This document shows, piece by piece, positions 43,981 through 53,146 of a stretch of 64,000 bases of DNA. Every line of letters starts with the position of its first letter. Position 1 is the first letter of the stretch. The stretch spans positions 62,001 to 126,000 of the forward strand of contig NZ_BIFH01000027.1 of NCBI RefSeq assembly GCF_003967355.1. Reading direction: 5' to 3'. This stretch comes from Embleya hyalina. GTDB taxonomy: Bacteria > Actinomycetota > Actinomycetes > Streptomycetales > Streptomycetaceae. The notes beneath the pieces are model-generated. The model did no database searches. It saw nothing but the letters and a program-made list of their open reading frames with translations, and was not told where the DNA came from. The position numbers were made by a program, and so were the translations under genes.

Positions 43981-45474
43981 ATGTCCACGCTCGATCACCG
44001 CACCAGGCCCGTCGAGGCCCCACCCGTCTCACCTGCCGAGCCGGTCGAGCCGACCGACGCGGCCGGCTCGACCGGCGCCCGGATGACCGGGCAGCAGAAG
44101 CTGGTGCTGACCCTGCTGCTCGGCGCCCAGTTCATGATCGCGGTGGACTTCTCGATCCTGAACGTCGCGCTGCCGGTGGTCGGCGAGGGCCTGGGCTTCT
44201 CGCTGAACAACCTCCAGTGGGTGGCCACCGCGTTCGCGCTGACCGCCGCCGGCTTCACCCTGCTGTTCGGTCGGGTGGCCGACCTGTTCGGCCGCAAGCG
44301 CCTGTTCCTGGGCGGCATGGCCCTGCTCGGCGCCTCCTCCGCCCTCGGCGGCTTCGCCACGTCCCCCGAGATGTTGCTGATCGCCCGGGTGCTCCAGGGA
44401 CTGGCCACCGCCGCGGTGACCCCCGCCGGCCTGTCGCTGCTGACCACCGCGTTCAAGGAGGGGCCACAGCGGGATCGGGCACTGGGTCTCAACGGTGCGC
44501 TGATGTCGGCCGGCTTCACCGCCGGCGCGGTGCTCGGCGGGCTGCTCACCGATCTGCTGTCCTGGCGCTGGGCCTTCTTCGTCAACGTGCCCGTCGCCGC
44601 GCTGGTGCTGATCCTCGCGCCCTCGGCGATCACCGACTCGCGGCCGAGCGGGCGGCCCCGGCTCGACGTGCCCGGCGCGATCGCGGTCACCGGCGGACTG
44701 CTGGCCCTGGTGTTCGGCCTCACCCAGGCGGGTGCCGAGGGCTGGGGAGAGCCCACCACGCTCGGCGCGCTGGTCGCCGGCGCGGTGCTCCTGGTCGCGT
44801 TCTGGTTCATCGAGCAGCGCTCCGCCTCGCCGCTGGTCCCGGTCGGCATCATGAAGCGCCGCACCGTGCTGTGGGGGAACATCACCGGCCTGATCGCCTT
44901 CGTCACCGAGACCTCGCTGGTCTTCCTGCTCACGCTCTACCTGCAGGAGGTCCTGGGCTACTCGCCGCTGGCCACCGGACTCGCCTTCGGTGTCCTGGGC
45001 ATCGGCACCGTGCTCGGCGGCACCCTCGGCGGCCGGGTGGTGGGCCGCTTCGGCACCCGCACCACGATCGTCGCGGGCGGCGTGGTCCAGGCCCTGGCCA
45101 CCCTGTCGCTGGTCGCGCTCGGCAGCTCCGGCGGCTGGATCTGGCTGCTGCTCGCGGCCACCTTCGTCGGTGGGGTGGGCAACATGCTGATGATCGTCGG
45201 CTTCATGATCACCGCCACCTCCGGCCTGCCGGACGCCGAACAGGGCCTGGCCACCGGCCTGGCCACGATGACCCAGCAGGTCGGCATCACGATGGGCATC
45301 CCGATCATGAGCGCGATCGCCACCGCGCGGATGAGCTCGCTCGGCGACACCGGGCCCGACGCGGTGTTGTCCGGGGTCGCCGTCGCGATCCTCGTCGACT
45401 CGGCCCTGGTCCTGCTCGGCGCCCTGCTCGCGGCGGTGTTCCTGGCGCCGCGCCGGGACCGCGACCGGGTCTGA
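43981..45474 (+). CDS. MFS drug exporter, DHA2/EmrB-QacA type
   Basis: 497 aa with about 14 TM helices. Motif C-like ALNGALMSAGFTAGAVLGGLLTD, the loop motif GRVADLFGRKRLFLGG (motif A) and the first-helix block QFMIAVDFSILNVALP are diagnostic. It exports drugs or other small molecules by proton antiport. A 40-residue Pro/Glu-rich cytoplasmic N-terminus precedes the first helix. GGGAGG precedes ATG 43981. Probably repressed by the divergent TetR. Followed directly by a hairpin terminator. Confidence 0.95.
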   Translation: MSTLDHRTRPVEAPPVSPAEPVEPTDAAGSTGARMTGQQKLVLTLLLGAQFMIAVDFSILNVALPVVGEGLGFSLNNLQWVATAFALTAAGFTLLFGRVADLFGRKRLFLGGMALLGASSALGGFATSPEMLLIARVLQGLATAAVTPAGLSLLTTAFKEGPQRDRALGLNGALMSAGFTAGAVLGGLLTDLLSWRWAFFVNVPVAALVLILAPSAITDSRPSGRPRLDVPGAIAVTGGLLALVFGLTQAGAEGWGEPTTLGALVAGAVLLVAFWFIEQRSASPLVPVGIMKRRTVLWGNITGLIAFVTETSLVFLLTLYLQEVLGYSPLATGLAFGVLGIGTVLGGTLGGRVVGRFGTRTTIVAGGVVQALATLSLVALGSSGGWIWLLLAATFVGGVGNMLMIVGFMITATSGLPDAEQGLATGLATMTQQVGITMGIPIMSAIATARMSSLGDTGPDAVLSGVAVAILVDSALVLLGALLAAVFLAPRRDRDRV

Positions 45475-45478
45475 GGGT

Positions 45479-45500
45479 GGGGGGCCGGGATCGGCCCCCA
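45479..45500 (+). terminator. Hairpin terminator after MFS exporter
   Basis: GGGGGCCG (45480-45487) pairs with CGGCCCCC (45492-45499) around a 4-base loop, five bases after the stop codon. Confidence 0.7.
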
Positions 45501-45529
45501 CCTCGGCATCGCGTGTGATGTGCAGGTAC

Positions 45530-45556
45530 TTGTAGGATGACTGGGCAATCCCACAA
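45530..45556. promoter_or_regulatory. Probable FadR/GntR operator
   Basis: TTGTAGGAT-N9-ATCCCACAA, arms matching at 8 of 9 positions (45530-45538 and 45548-45556), just before the AGGAGGG ribosome site of the GntR gene. Autoregulation of the regulator-MFS operon is inferred. Confidence 0.65.
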
Positions 45557-45570
45557 ATCCAGGAGGGTCC

Positions 45571-46359
45571 ATGTCGCTCCAGGCCGCCGGCAGACGTTCG
45601 CTCGTCGACGACGCGATCGACCAGCTCCGCGCCCAACTCACCGCCGGGACCTGGCCGGTGGGGGCGCGCATCCCCAGCGAGAGCGTGATCGCCGAGCGGC
45701 TGCGGGTCGGCCGGAACACGGTGCGCGAGGCGATCCGGGTGCTGGTGCACGCGGGGATGCTGGAGTCCCGCCAGGGCGACGGGACCTATGTGCGCTCCCT
45801 CACCGACCCCGGCGACCTGGTCCGCCGGATCGAGCACGCGGACCTGCGGGACATCTTCGAGATGCGCCGGGCGCTGGACGTGGAGGCCGCCCGGCTCGCC
45901 GCCCAGCGGCGCGACCTCGACGACCTGGACCGGATTCGCCGCGCCCTGGCCAGGCGCGGCGCGGCCGACGGCAGCGCGGACACCCCGGAGCCGCACGACT
46001 TCGACCGCGGCGAGGTGGCCGAGGGCGAGTTGGACGACCTGGTCGAGCAGGACGTGGCCTTCCACACCGCGATCGCGCTCGCGTCGCACAACTCGGCGAT
46101 GGTGGCCACGTACCGCTGGTTCAGCGACTCGCTGTGGCGCGCCATCCGCACGGTGGTGGGCGACGGCACCCTGCCGGACGCGTCGCACGCGCTGCACGTG
46201 GCCCTGGCCGACGCGATCGAGGCGGGCGATCCGGACGCGGCCGAGCGGGCCGTACGGGACATCCTCGAGCCCGCCGTGGTGGCCCTGGACACCCTGCTGC
46301 ACGACCGTGCCGCGCACGACCATCCGACCGAGCACCATCCGATGGAGCACGACGCATGA
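45571..46359 (+). CDS. FadR-subfamily GntR transcriptional regulator
   Basis: 262 aa. N-terminal GntR winged helix (RIPSESVIAERLRVGRNTVREAIRVLVHAGMLESRQGDGTYV) and C-terminal FCD ligand domain. The FCD metal-ligand pattern is visible: D/H in EQDVAFHTAIALASHN and H in HALHVALADAIEAGD. An unusual acidic insertion of about 30 residues lies in the FCD domain (RGAADGSADTPEPHDFDRGE), and the C-terminus is His-rich (HDHPTEHHPMEHDA), which could bind metal. AGGAGGG precedes ATG 45571. It overlaps the MFS gene (ATGA). Confidence 0.92.
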   Translation: MSLQAAGRRSLVDDAIDQLRAQLTAGTWPVGARIPSESVIAERLRVGRNTVREAIRVLVHAGMLESRQGDGTYVRSLTDPGDLVRRIEHADLRDIFEMRRALDVEAARLAAQRRDLDDLDRIRRALARRGAADGSADTPEPHDFDRGEVAEGELDDLVEQDVAFHTAIALASHNSAMVATYRWFSDSLWRAIRTVVGDGTLPDASHALHVALADAIEAGDPDAAERAVRDILEPAVVALDTLLHDRAAHDHPTEHHPMEHDA

Positions 46360-47570
46360 GCACGACCGACCTGCGGATGTCCCCGAACGCCAAGACCACC
46401 GCGAAGGCCGGCGGCGGCGCGCTGTTGCTCGCGGGCATCGTGTTGATCGCGCTGAACATGCGGGCCGGACTGTCCAGCGTGTCGCCGCTGGTGGGCGAAC
46501 TGCGCGACGTGTTCCACCTGTCCGCGACCACGGGCAGCCTGATCACCGCGATACCCGTGCTGTTCCTGGGCCTGATCTCGCCGCTCGCGCCGGTCGCGGC
46601 GCGGCGGTTCGGCACCGAACTCGTACTGCTCGGCGCGCTCGTCGTGGTGGGCGCCGGGATCCTGCTGCGGATGGTGCCCGAGTTGGGCGCGCTGTTCGCG
46701 GGCGGCGCGCTCGTGGGGGGCGGGATCGCGGTGCTGAACGTGCTGATGCCGGGCGTGGTCAAGCGCGAGTTCCCGGATCGGGCGGCGGTGATGATCGGGG
46801 TCTACAGCGCGGCCATGGTGCTCGGCGCCGCCGTCTCGGCGGGCGCGACCGTGCCGCTGGAGAACGCGATCGGACACGGCTGGCAACCGGCCATGGGCTG
46901 CTGGGCACTGCTCGCCGTGGCGGCGGTGGCGGTCTGGCTGCCGCACGTCCGGCGCCGGCGTGGGGCCGAGGCGGCCGCGATGCCGCACGTGGCGGGGTTG
47001 TGGAAGTCGCCGCTGGCCTGGCTGGTGACGGGCTTCATGGGTCTGCAGTCGCTGCTGTTCTATGTACTGCTGGCCTGGATGCCGACGATCCTCACCGACC
47101 ACGGGATGAGCAAGGGCACCGCTGCGGCGATCTTCGCGTTCAACACCTTTGTCCAGATCCCGTCCTCGCTCGTGGGGTCGATCATCGCCGGCCGGATGCG
47201 CAACCAGAGTGCGCTGGTGGTCGGCTCGGTCGGGCTGGTCGCGGCCGGGTACGTGGGGCTGATGCTCGCGCCGACGGGCGGGGCGTGGCTCTGGGCGGTG
47301 CTGCTGGGCCTCGGGCAGGGGGGTGCGGTGTCGCTGGCGCTGACCCTGATCGTGTTGCGCTCGCCCGATCCGAACACGGCGGCGCAGCTGTCCGGGATGG
47401 CCCAGGCGGTCGGCTACGTGGTGGCCGCGTTCGGGCCGTTGGCCGCCGGGGCGCTGCGTCAGGTCACCGGGGGGTGGACGGTGCCGATCGTGGTGATGCT
47501 GGTGCTGTGCGCCTGTGCGGTGGCGTGCGGGGTGGGGGCTTCGCGGCCCGGGCATGTGCGGGTGGGCTGA
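46356..47570 (+). CDS. MFS transporter, CynX/NimT family
   Basis: 404 aa with 12 TM helices. The first-helix block LIALNMRAGLSSVSPLVGEL and the loop RFGTELVLLGALVVVGAGILLR mark the CynX/NimT (cyanate and 2-nitroimidazole) group. FNTFVQIPSSLVGSIIAGRM is also typical. ATG 46356 overlaps the FadR-type regulator stop, so the pair forms an operon and the regulator probably senses the transported compound. Direction and substrate of transport are unknown. Confidence 0.93.
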   Translation: MSTTDLRMSPNAKTTAKAGGGALLLAGIVLIALNMRAGLSSVSPLVGELRDVFHLSATTGSLITAIPVLFLGLISPLAPVAARRFGTELVLLGALVVVGAGILLRMVPELGALFAGGALVGGGIAVLNVLMPGVVKREFPDRAAVMIGVYSAAMVLGAAVSAGATVPLENAIGHGWQPAMGCWALLAVAAVAVWLPHVRRRRGAEAAAMPHVAGLWKSPLAWLVTGFMGLQSLLFYVLLAWMPTILTDHGMSKGTAAAIFAFNTFVQIPSSLVGSIIAGRMRNQSALVVGSVGLVAAGYVGLMLAPTGGAWLWAVLLGLGQGGAVSLALTLIVLRSPDPNTAAQLSGMAQAVGYVVAAFGPLAAGALRQVTGGWTVPIVVMLVLCACAVACGVGASRPGHVRVG

Positions 47571-47766
47571 GGGGCTTTCGTGCCCACCGCCCGCCCACTC
47601 CTCCGATGAGAGAGCGACCCCTCGCTCGGGGTCGGGGTTTTCGTTCGGACCGTTCCGCTTGGTCACCCTCGTCCGGCGCGTCGATCTCGTGGGCGGCCCG
47701 GGTCGTGGGCGCCGACGTGCCGCGGGGCGGTTCCCGCCCCGATCGGATGGGGACCGGCGCGCCGGA

Positions 47767-47778
47767 GGAAACGTTTCC
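47767..47778. promoter_or_regulatory. LacI-type palindromic operator candidate
   Basis: GGAAACGTTTCC, perfect 12-bp palindrome with central CpG, the form of many LacI-family operators. It lies 16 bp upstream of the HAD phosphatase GTG, next to its ribosome site. No LacI regulator is in the window. Confidence 0.5.
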
Positions 47779-47794
47779 GAGCGAGGATGTACCC

Positions 47795-48598
47795 GTGACC
47801 ATCACGAATCGCCCACGCCTAGTGGCCACCGACCTCGACGGCACCATCGTGCGCGACGACGGGTCCATCTCCGCACGCACGCTCGCCGCCCTGGAGCTGG
47901 TCGAGTCCTCGGGCGCGGAGGTGGTCTTCGTCACCGGCCGACCGCCTCGCTGGATGAAGCGCGTCGCGGAGGTCACCGGCCACCGCGGGCTGGCCATCTG
48001 CGGCAACGGCGCGGTGGTCTACGACCTGCGCGGCGAGCGAGTGGTGGGCACCCACACGATGGACGTCACCGCCGCGCGCAAGGTCAGCCGGCTGTTGCGC
48101 GAGGCGGTGCCCGACGTCACCTTCGCGGTGGAGACCGAGACCGGCTTCATGCACGAGCCGACCTATCCCACGCTCGAACGCGACGTGTCGATCGTGCACG
48201 CGGTGGGCCCGGTCGAGGAACTGCTGACCGGCCCGGTGCTCAAGCTGCTCGCCCGACACCACAGCCTCGACCCCGACGTGTTCCTCGCGCTGGCCCGCGA
48301 CCGGGCGGGGGCGTACGCGGAGTTCACCCATTCTTCCTCGATCGCTCTCGTGGAGATCAGTGCCCTCGGTATCAGCAAGGCCAGTACGCTGGCCTGGTTC
48401 TGCGCGCAGCGCGGTATCCGCACCGAGGACGTGGTGGCGTTCGGCGACATGCCCAACGACCTGCCGCTGCTCGCCTGGGCCGGGCAGGCGTACGCGGTCG
48501 CCAACGCACATCCCGACGTCCTGGCGGCGGTGACCCGGCATACCGGGAGCAATCAGGACGACGGCGTGGCCGAGGTGTTGGAAAAGTTGTTCGGCTGA
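47795..48598 (+). CDS. HAD-IIB (Cof-type) phosphatase
   Basis: 267 aa. Motif [13 protein letters not shown], motif II VTGRPPRWM, Lys in GISKASTLAWF and motif [19 protein letters not shown]. It is a paralogue-like relative of the HAD protein at 41520. GTG 47795 is chosen because CGAGGA lies eight bases upstream and the protein then starts (M)TITNRPRLVATDLDGT. The palindrome just upstream suggests repression by a LacI-type regulator. Sugar-phosphate phosphatase activity is likely; the substrate is unknown. Confidence 0.92.
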   Translation: MTITNRPRLVATDLDGTIVRDDGSISARTLAALELVESSGAEVVFVTGRPPRWMKRVAEVTGHRGLAICGNGAVVYDLRGERVVGTHTMDVTAARKVSRLLREAVPDVTFAVETETGFMHEPTYPTLERDVSIVHAVGPVEELLTGPVLKLLARHHSLDPDVFLALARDRAGAYAEFTHSSSIALVEISALGISKASTLAWFCAQRGIRTEDVVAFGDMPNDLPLLAWAGQAYAVANAHPDVLAAVTRHTGSNQDDGVAEVLEKLFG

Positions 48599-48731
48599 GG
48601 GGGCGGCATGGCGGCCGGTTTCGGTGTACGGACCAACCGGCTCCACGAACGCGTGACGCCAAAAACACGCTTACGCGTGAAGGTTGCACAGAGTAGTTAC
48701 GTGATTGCTTTCCGTGACATAGATTGACGCC

Positions 48732-49742
48732 GTGTACTCCCCCTCCCGGCCAGGGTCCCCACTGGCTGTGACGATCGACCGCTATCGGGTCGGCCAGGCT
48801 CTCTCGTTCCGGCCCATCGCCGAGGGCCTGCTCAACCGAGGCTACGAGGTCGTCACCACCAGGGGACGCTGGTTTCTCAAGCACTATCTGGACCAACGAC
48901 CCGACACGATCCGGTTCCAGCACCGGACCACGCAGCGGCTCGCCGCCTGCGGCATACCCGCGATCGCACCGGTGACCGACCGGCGCGGGCGCACCGTACT
49001 GTCCTCGCGCGGCCGCTGGTTCGCCCTGTATCCCTGGGTGGACGGCATCCATCGGCGCGGCGCCGAACTCGACGCCCGGGGGTGTGTGCGGGTGGGCGCG
49101 CTGCTCGGCGGCGTGCATGTCACGCTGCCGCGCCTGCTGCCCCCCGTCCAACAGCCGCTCCTGGTCCCGACCGCCGACCCGCGCGAATCCCTGGCCACCA
49201 TCGAGCGCCTGCTCACCAGGGTCCGGGCCCGACCCGAGGGCGACTCCTTCGACCGACTCGCCGAACTGCGCCTGATCGAGCGGCGCGCGCTGCTGCTGCG
49301 GCACGCGCACCGGCGACCGCGCGACCACGACGCGCCGCGTACGGGCTACGTACACGGCGACTTCCACCCGCTCAACGTGCTCTACCAGGGCAACGACCCG
49401 GTGGCGATCATCGACTGGGACCGGCTCGCCGCACTGCCCGACACCGAGGAACTGGTCCGGGCCGCGCTGATCTTCTTCACCGACCGCATCTCGGGCACGC
49501 TCGACCTCGACCGGGTGCGCGGCTTCGTCGCCGGATACCGGGCGATCCTGGATCCGGGGCCGACCCAACTCGCCGCCGCCGTGCACCGGTTGTGGTGGGA
49601 GCGGCTGAACGACTTCTGGATGCTCACCCGGCACTACCTCGAACACGACCCGCGCTGCGCCCCGTTGTTTCCCGCCTCCGCCGCGCTGATCGTGTGGTGG
49701 ACGATGGCCTACGACGAGGTGCTGGAAGCCTTCCTGGGCTGA
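48732..49742 (+). CDS. APH/choline-kinase-like phosphotransferase
   Basis: 336 aa aminoglycoside phosphotransferase-fold kinase. Catalytic loop YVHGDFHPLNVL with H208 and D210, then metal-binding AIIDWDRL. The ATP-binding lysine is probably K50 in RWFLKHYL. The family includes CotS-like spore proteins and antibiotic or homoserine kinases; none can be chosen. GTG 48732. Upstream TTACGT-N17-TAGATT (48697-48725) could be its promoter, giving a short leader. It ends at a hairpin convergent with the kinase gene. Confidence 0.82.
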   Translation: MYSPSRPGSPLAVTIDRYRVGQALSFRPIAEGLLNRGYEVVTTRGRWFLKHYLDQRPDTIRFQHRTTQRLAACGIPAIAPVTDRRGRTVLSSRGRWFALYPWVDGIHRRGAELDARGCVRVGALLGGVHVTLPRLLPPVQQPLLVPTADPRESLATIERLLTRVRARPEGDSFDRLAELRLIERRALLLRHAHRRPRDHDAPRTGYVHGDFHPLNVLYQGNDPVAIIDWDRLAALPDTEELVRAALIFFTDRISGTLDLDRVRGFVAGYRAILDPGPTQLAAAVHRLWWERLNDFWMLTRHYLEHDPRCAPLFPASAALIVWWTMAYDEVLEAFLG

Positions 49743-49765
49743 GCGGCGCCCCTGACGGAAGACGA

Positions 49766-49804
49766 GAACCCGCGCGGGTCACCGATCGTGATCCGCGCGG
49801 GTTC
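49766..49804. terminator. Bidirectional hairpin terminator
   Basis: 12-bp perfect stem GAACCCGCGCGG/CCGCGCGGGTTC (49766-49777 with 49793-49804) between the convergent phosphotransferase and Ser/Thr kinase genes. Confidence 0.8.
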
Positions 49805-49818
49805 CGGGGGTTCGGACG

Positions 49819-51384
49819 TCAGTTGGCGGTACCGGTCGCCGGCGGCGACCCGCCACCGGAGGAACCGCCCTTGGTGCTGTCGCCGGGCTTCGTCGGAGGC
49901 GGCGTGGTCATCTGGCTGGTCTCCGACGGCTTGGTCGGCGGCGGCGAACTCGGCGCGTGCGACTGTCCCGACGACGTCCCGCCCGTATCCCGCCACGTGT
50001 TCGACGGCGTCGAGGTGGTCCGCCAGGTCTGCTGCGGGCTGCTCGGCGGCGGGCTCGCGGACGACTTGTTGTTGGTGTCCGCGGTGGCGCCGACCGACGC
50101 CGCCGGTTGCGCGCCCTCGCCACCGGAGGTCTGGCCGCCCTGCTTCTCGTCCGTCTTCGACGGGCTGTCGTCGCCGCCCGGCATACCCTTGACCAGGAAC
50201 ACCGCGCCGACCGCGATCAGCACCACCGCGAGCGCGGCCACCAGGTACATCGGCACCTTGCGCTTGGGCCGCTCCGAGGCGGGCGCCACGGTCGGCAGTT
50301 GCCCGGTGCCGCCGTCGTTGGCGCCCGGTTGCCGCCCGCCGGGCGGCCGGCCCGCCAACGGCGGCATCGCCGCGGTGGCCTCGGGCGATCCGGTCTGCGG
50401 CGACACCGCCGTCGCCCCGGGGGCCACCTGGCTCCACGAGCCGAACTCGGGCCGCTGACCCTGCTGGGTCGGCACCCGCGGCGGAACCGCCACCGACACC
50501 TGCTGACCGGCCAGCGCGCGACGGATGTCCATCCGCATCTCGTCGGCCGTCTGGTAACGATCGTCGGGATTCTTGGCCAACGCCTTCAACGCGATCGCGT
50601 CCAGGTGCGGCGGCACGCGCGGATCCATCATCGACGGCGGGCGCGGATCGTCCTGCACGTGCTGGTAGACCACGGACAGCGGGGTGTCCCCGTTGAACGG
50701 CGGACGCAGCGCCAGCAGTTCGTAGAGCAGGCAACCGCTGGAGTACAGGTCGCTGCGCGCGTCGACGGTCCGGCCCAGGGCCTGCTCCGGCGACAGGTAT
50801 TGCGGCGTGCCCATCACCATGCCGGTCTGGGTCATCGTGGTCGCCGCGCTGTGCATCGCGCGGGCGATCCCGAAGTCCATCACCTTGACCGCGCCCGAGT
50901 TGGTGATGATCACGTTCGCGGGCTTGATGTCGCGGTGGATGATGCCGTGGCGGTGGCTGTACTCCAGCGCCTCCAGGATCCCCTCGGTGACCCGCAGCGC
51001 CTGTTCCAGCGGTATCGGGTTGCCTTCGCCGAGCAGTTCCCGGACGGTGCGACCCTCGACGCACTCCATCACGATGAACGGCACCAACTCGTCGCCGACC
51101 CGGTCCTCACCGGTGTCGTAGACGGACACGATCGCGGGGTGGTTCAGCGACGCGGCGTTTTGCGCCTCGCGACCGAACCGCGAGCGGGCGACCGGGTCCT
51201 GGGCCAGGTCCGGGCGCAGCGTCTTGACCGCGACCGTACGGCCGAGCCGCACGTCGTGGGCCATCAGCACCTCGGCCATGCCGCCTCGACCGAGTTGGCG
51301 ACCGAGTTCGTAGCGGCCGGATCCGACCGTCTTCACCTGTGTGCCGGACGCCTCGCGGTCGTCCGGTCCCTTCGGCGCGGTCAT
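49819..51384 (-). CDS. PknB-type membrane serine/threonine protein kinase
   Basis: 521 aa. Kinase domain about 25-285: Gly-loop LGRGGMAEV, ATP lysine K54, catalytic HRDIKPANV (150-158), DFG 170-172, activation loop TMTQTGMVMGTPQYLSPE. One TM (about 405-425, MYLVAALAVVLIAVGAVFLV) is followed by a disordered Ser/Thr/Pro/Gly-rich extracytoplasmic tail with no PASTA repeats. ATG 51384 has GAGGAG upstream; the longer frame to 51528 lacks support. Second of two tandem kinases; both are usual near bpa in Streptomyces as far as I recall. Confidence 0.94.
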   Translation of the reverse strand: MTAPKGPDDREASGTQVKTVGSGRYELGRQLGRGGMAEVLMAHDVRLGRTVAVKTLRPDLAQDPVARSRFGREAQNAASLNHPAIVSVYDTGEDRVGDELVPFIVMECVEGRTVRELLGEGNPIPLEQALRVTEGILEALEYSHRHGIIHRDIKPANVIITNSGAVKVMDFGIARAMHSAATTMTQTGMVMGTPQYLSPEQALGRTVDARSDLYSSGCLLYELLALRPPFNGDTPLSVVYQHVQDDPRPPSMMDPRVPPHLDAIALKALAKNPDDRYQTADEMRMDIRRALAGQQVSVAVPPRVPTQQGQRPEFGSWSQVAPGATAVSPQTGSPEATAAMPPLAGRPPGGRQPGANDGGTGQLPTVAPASERPKRKVPMYLVAALAVVLIAVGAVFLVKGMPGGDDSPSKTDEKQGGQTSGGEGAQPAASVGATADTNNKSSASPPPSSPQQTWRTTSTPSNTWRDTGGTSSGQSHAPSSPPPTKPSETSQMTTPPPTKPGDSTKGGSSGGGSPPATGTAN

Positions 51385-51789
51385 CGCTCCTCGCCCTGCG
51401 CGTCGGGGCGACCCGCTCGGGGCCGCCGAACTGTGGCGATGCGGTCCGCCGCGAGCAGGGGGGAGCGGAAAACACCACGGGAGCGGGGGAGCACGACGGT
51501 TCCAACGATCGGCCGGCCACAAAGGCACGCCGTGTCGGGCGTCGGGGTTGTGACCGGGGACTCGGCGATCATCCTCGACAGTCCCCTCACGTGGCGTCGG
51601 GGCTGGGGCCCGCGCCCATGTGCTGATGAAATGTGGTGCATCCTCGCGTCAAGTCCCGAAACGATACCGGGATCGGCGGTACTCCGGTGCGGAGAGGCCA
51701 TGGTAACGGGATTCCGGATTCCCGGCCGAGGGCTTCCGCGGGCCGGACCGACCCCGGCCTCGGGCGACCCGGTCGGCGCGGCCCCGGGT
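51385..51789. other. 405-bp gap between tandem kinase genes
   Basis: No supported gene on either strand. On the minus strand TTGACG (51652-51647) is a good -35 for the downstream kinase, but no clear -10 follows at 16-18 bp. Several GC-rich partial inverted repeats occur near 51710-51770. Separate promoters for the two kinases are likely. Confidence 0.35.
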
Positions 51790-52929
51790 TCAGCGCAACA
51801 TCAGGATGGACGCGAGCACGGCCAGTACGCCGACCACCGTCGCCGCGAACGCGGCACCGGCGCCGGCCCGGCGACCGTGCCCGCCCGGTGCGCTGTGCGC
51901 GCCCGCCGAACGGGCCCGCGGCCCGAAGCCGGACAACACCCGCGCCCACGGCGGACCACCGGTCGGCGGGCGGCCGGGGCGGTGCGCCATCGGCTCCGGC
52001 ACGGGCACCGGCCCGGCCGGCGGTGGCCCGCCCGCGCCGTACAGGACCGAGTCCCAGACGTTCTCCGGCAGGATCCGCCGCACCGACTCGCGCATCCGCC
52101 CGGCGGTGTCGAAGCGCAGGTGCGGGTCCTTGCGCAGCGCGTGCAGCACCAGGTCGTCGACCGCGCCGGGCAGGTCGGGGCGGTACGCCGACGGCGGGGT
52201 CGGGTCCTCGCGCATGTGCCGGTACGCGATGTGCACCGCGGTACCGCCGTCGAACGGGGGCACGCCGACAAGCAATTCGTGCAGCAGACAGCCCACCGAG
52301 TACAGGTCGCTGCGGGTGGAGGCGGGATGCCCGAACGCCTGCTCGGGCGAGAAGTACTGCGGGGTGCCCATGATCCGACCGGGGTCGGTCAGCGCGCCGT
52401 CGGTGACGAACAGGGCGCGGGCGATGCCGAAGTCCATCACCTTGACCGCGCCGTCCGGGGTGATCATCACGTTGACCGGCTTGATGTCGCGATGCACCAG
52501 GCCGCGATCGTGGCTGTACTCCAGCGCGTCGAGCACCTTGGCGGTGATCGCGAGCGCACGCGGCCAGGGCACCGGGCCGTGCGCCTCCAGCAGGTCGCGC
52601 AGGGTGATCCCGCGCACCAGCTCCATCACGATCCACGGCACCAGGACCCCGTCCTCGCCGGGATCGGCACCGGTGTCGAACACGCGCACGATGGTGGGAT
52701 GGTCGAGCGCGGCCGCGTGCTCGGCCTCTCGGGCGAAGCGCGAACGCGCGACGGTGTCCTCGGCCAGGTCGCTGCGCAGCCGTTTGACCGCGACGAGCCG
52801 GTCGAGCATCAGGTCGTGCGCCTCGTGCACCACGGCCATCCCGCCGCCGCCGATCCGCCGTCCGGTGCGATACCGCCCGCCACCGAAGACGCGCCCGCTC
52901 GCCCGAGCCGGGTCCCCCGAAACGGTCAC
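51790..52929 (-). CDS. Serine/threonine protein kinase with C-terminal TM
   Basis: 379 aa. Gly-loop IGGGGMAVVHEA, K49, HRDIKPVNV (146-154), DFG 166-168 and GTPQYFSPEQAFG. After a Pro/Gly-rich linker a single TM (about 355-377, GAAFAATVVGVLAVLASILM) ends the protein, so there is almost no extracytoplasmic sensor. GTG 52929 follows GGAGGG ten bases upstream; GTG 52947 is the alternative start. Very similar in plan to the kinase at 49819; tandem duplication is likely. Confidence 0.93.
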   Translation of the reverse strand: MTVSGDPARASGRVFGGGRYRTGRRIGGGGMAVVHEAHDLMLDRLVAVKRLRSDLAEDTVARSRFAREAEHAAALDHPTIVRVFDTGADPGEDGVLVPWIVMELVRGITLRDLLEAHGPVPWPRALAITAKVLDALEYSHDRGLVHRDIKPVNVMITPDGAVKVMDFGIARALFVTDGALTDPGRIMGTPQYFSPEQAFGHPASTRSDLYSVGCLLHELLVGVPPFDGGTAVHIAYRHMREDPTPPSAYRPDLPGAVDDLVLHALRKDPHLRFDTAGRMRESVRRILPENVWDSVLYGAGGPPPAGPVPVPEPMAHRPGRPPTGGPPWARVLSGFGPRARSAGAHSAPGGHGRRAGAGAAFAATVVGVLAVLASILMLR

Positions 52930-53043
52930 CGTCAGGCCGCCCTCCACGCTTCACGACTCGGGCACGACGGCCCCGCGAGTCGACCTACCGAACAGCGCTC
53001 CCGTCGTACCGCCGACAGCCTGTCAGAGACCCGACGCGAGCGC

Positions 53044-53076
53044 ACCGGGGCGGCGCCGGGCAGGCGCCGCCCCGGT
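53044..53076 (-). terminator. Hairpin terminator downstream of bpa
   Basis: 14-bp perfect stem (53044-53057 with 53063-53076), core GGGGCGGCGCC, loop GGGCA, between the bpa stop and the next kinase. Confidence 0.7.
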
Positions 53077-53146
53077 CCGCCCCGCGACGGCGGGGGTCCG
53101 GACCCGTCGTCCGGACGATCCCGAGGACTCCGGACGGGGCCGGAGG

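Noticed and set aside
47767-47778. GGAAACGTTTCC considered as a parS site
   Set aside because: It lacks the CACGTG core; the central ACGT palindrome fits a LacI-type operator better.
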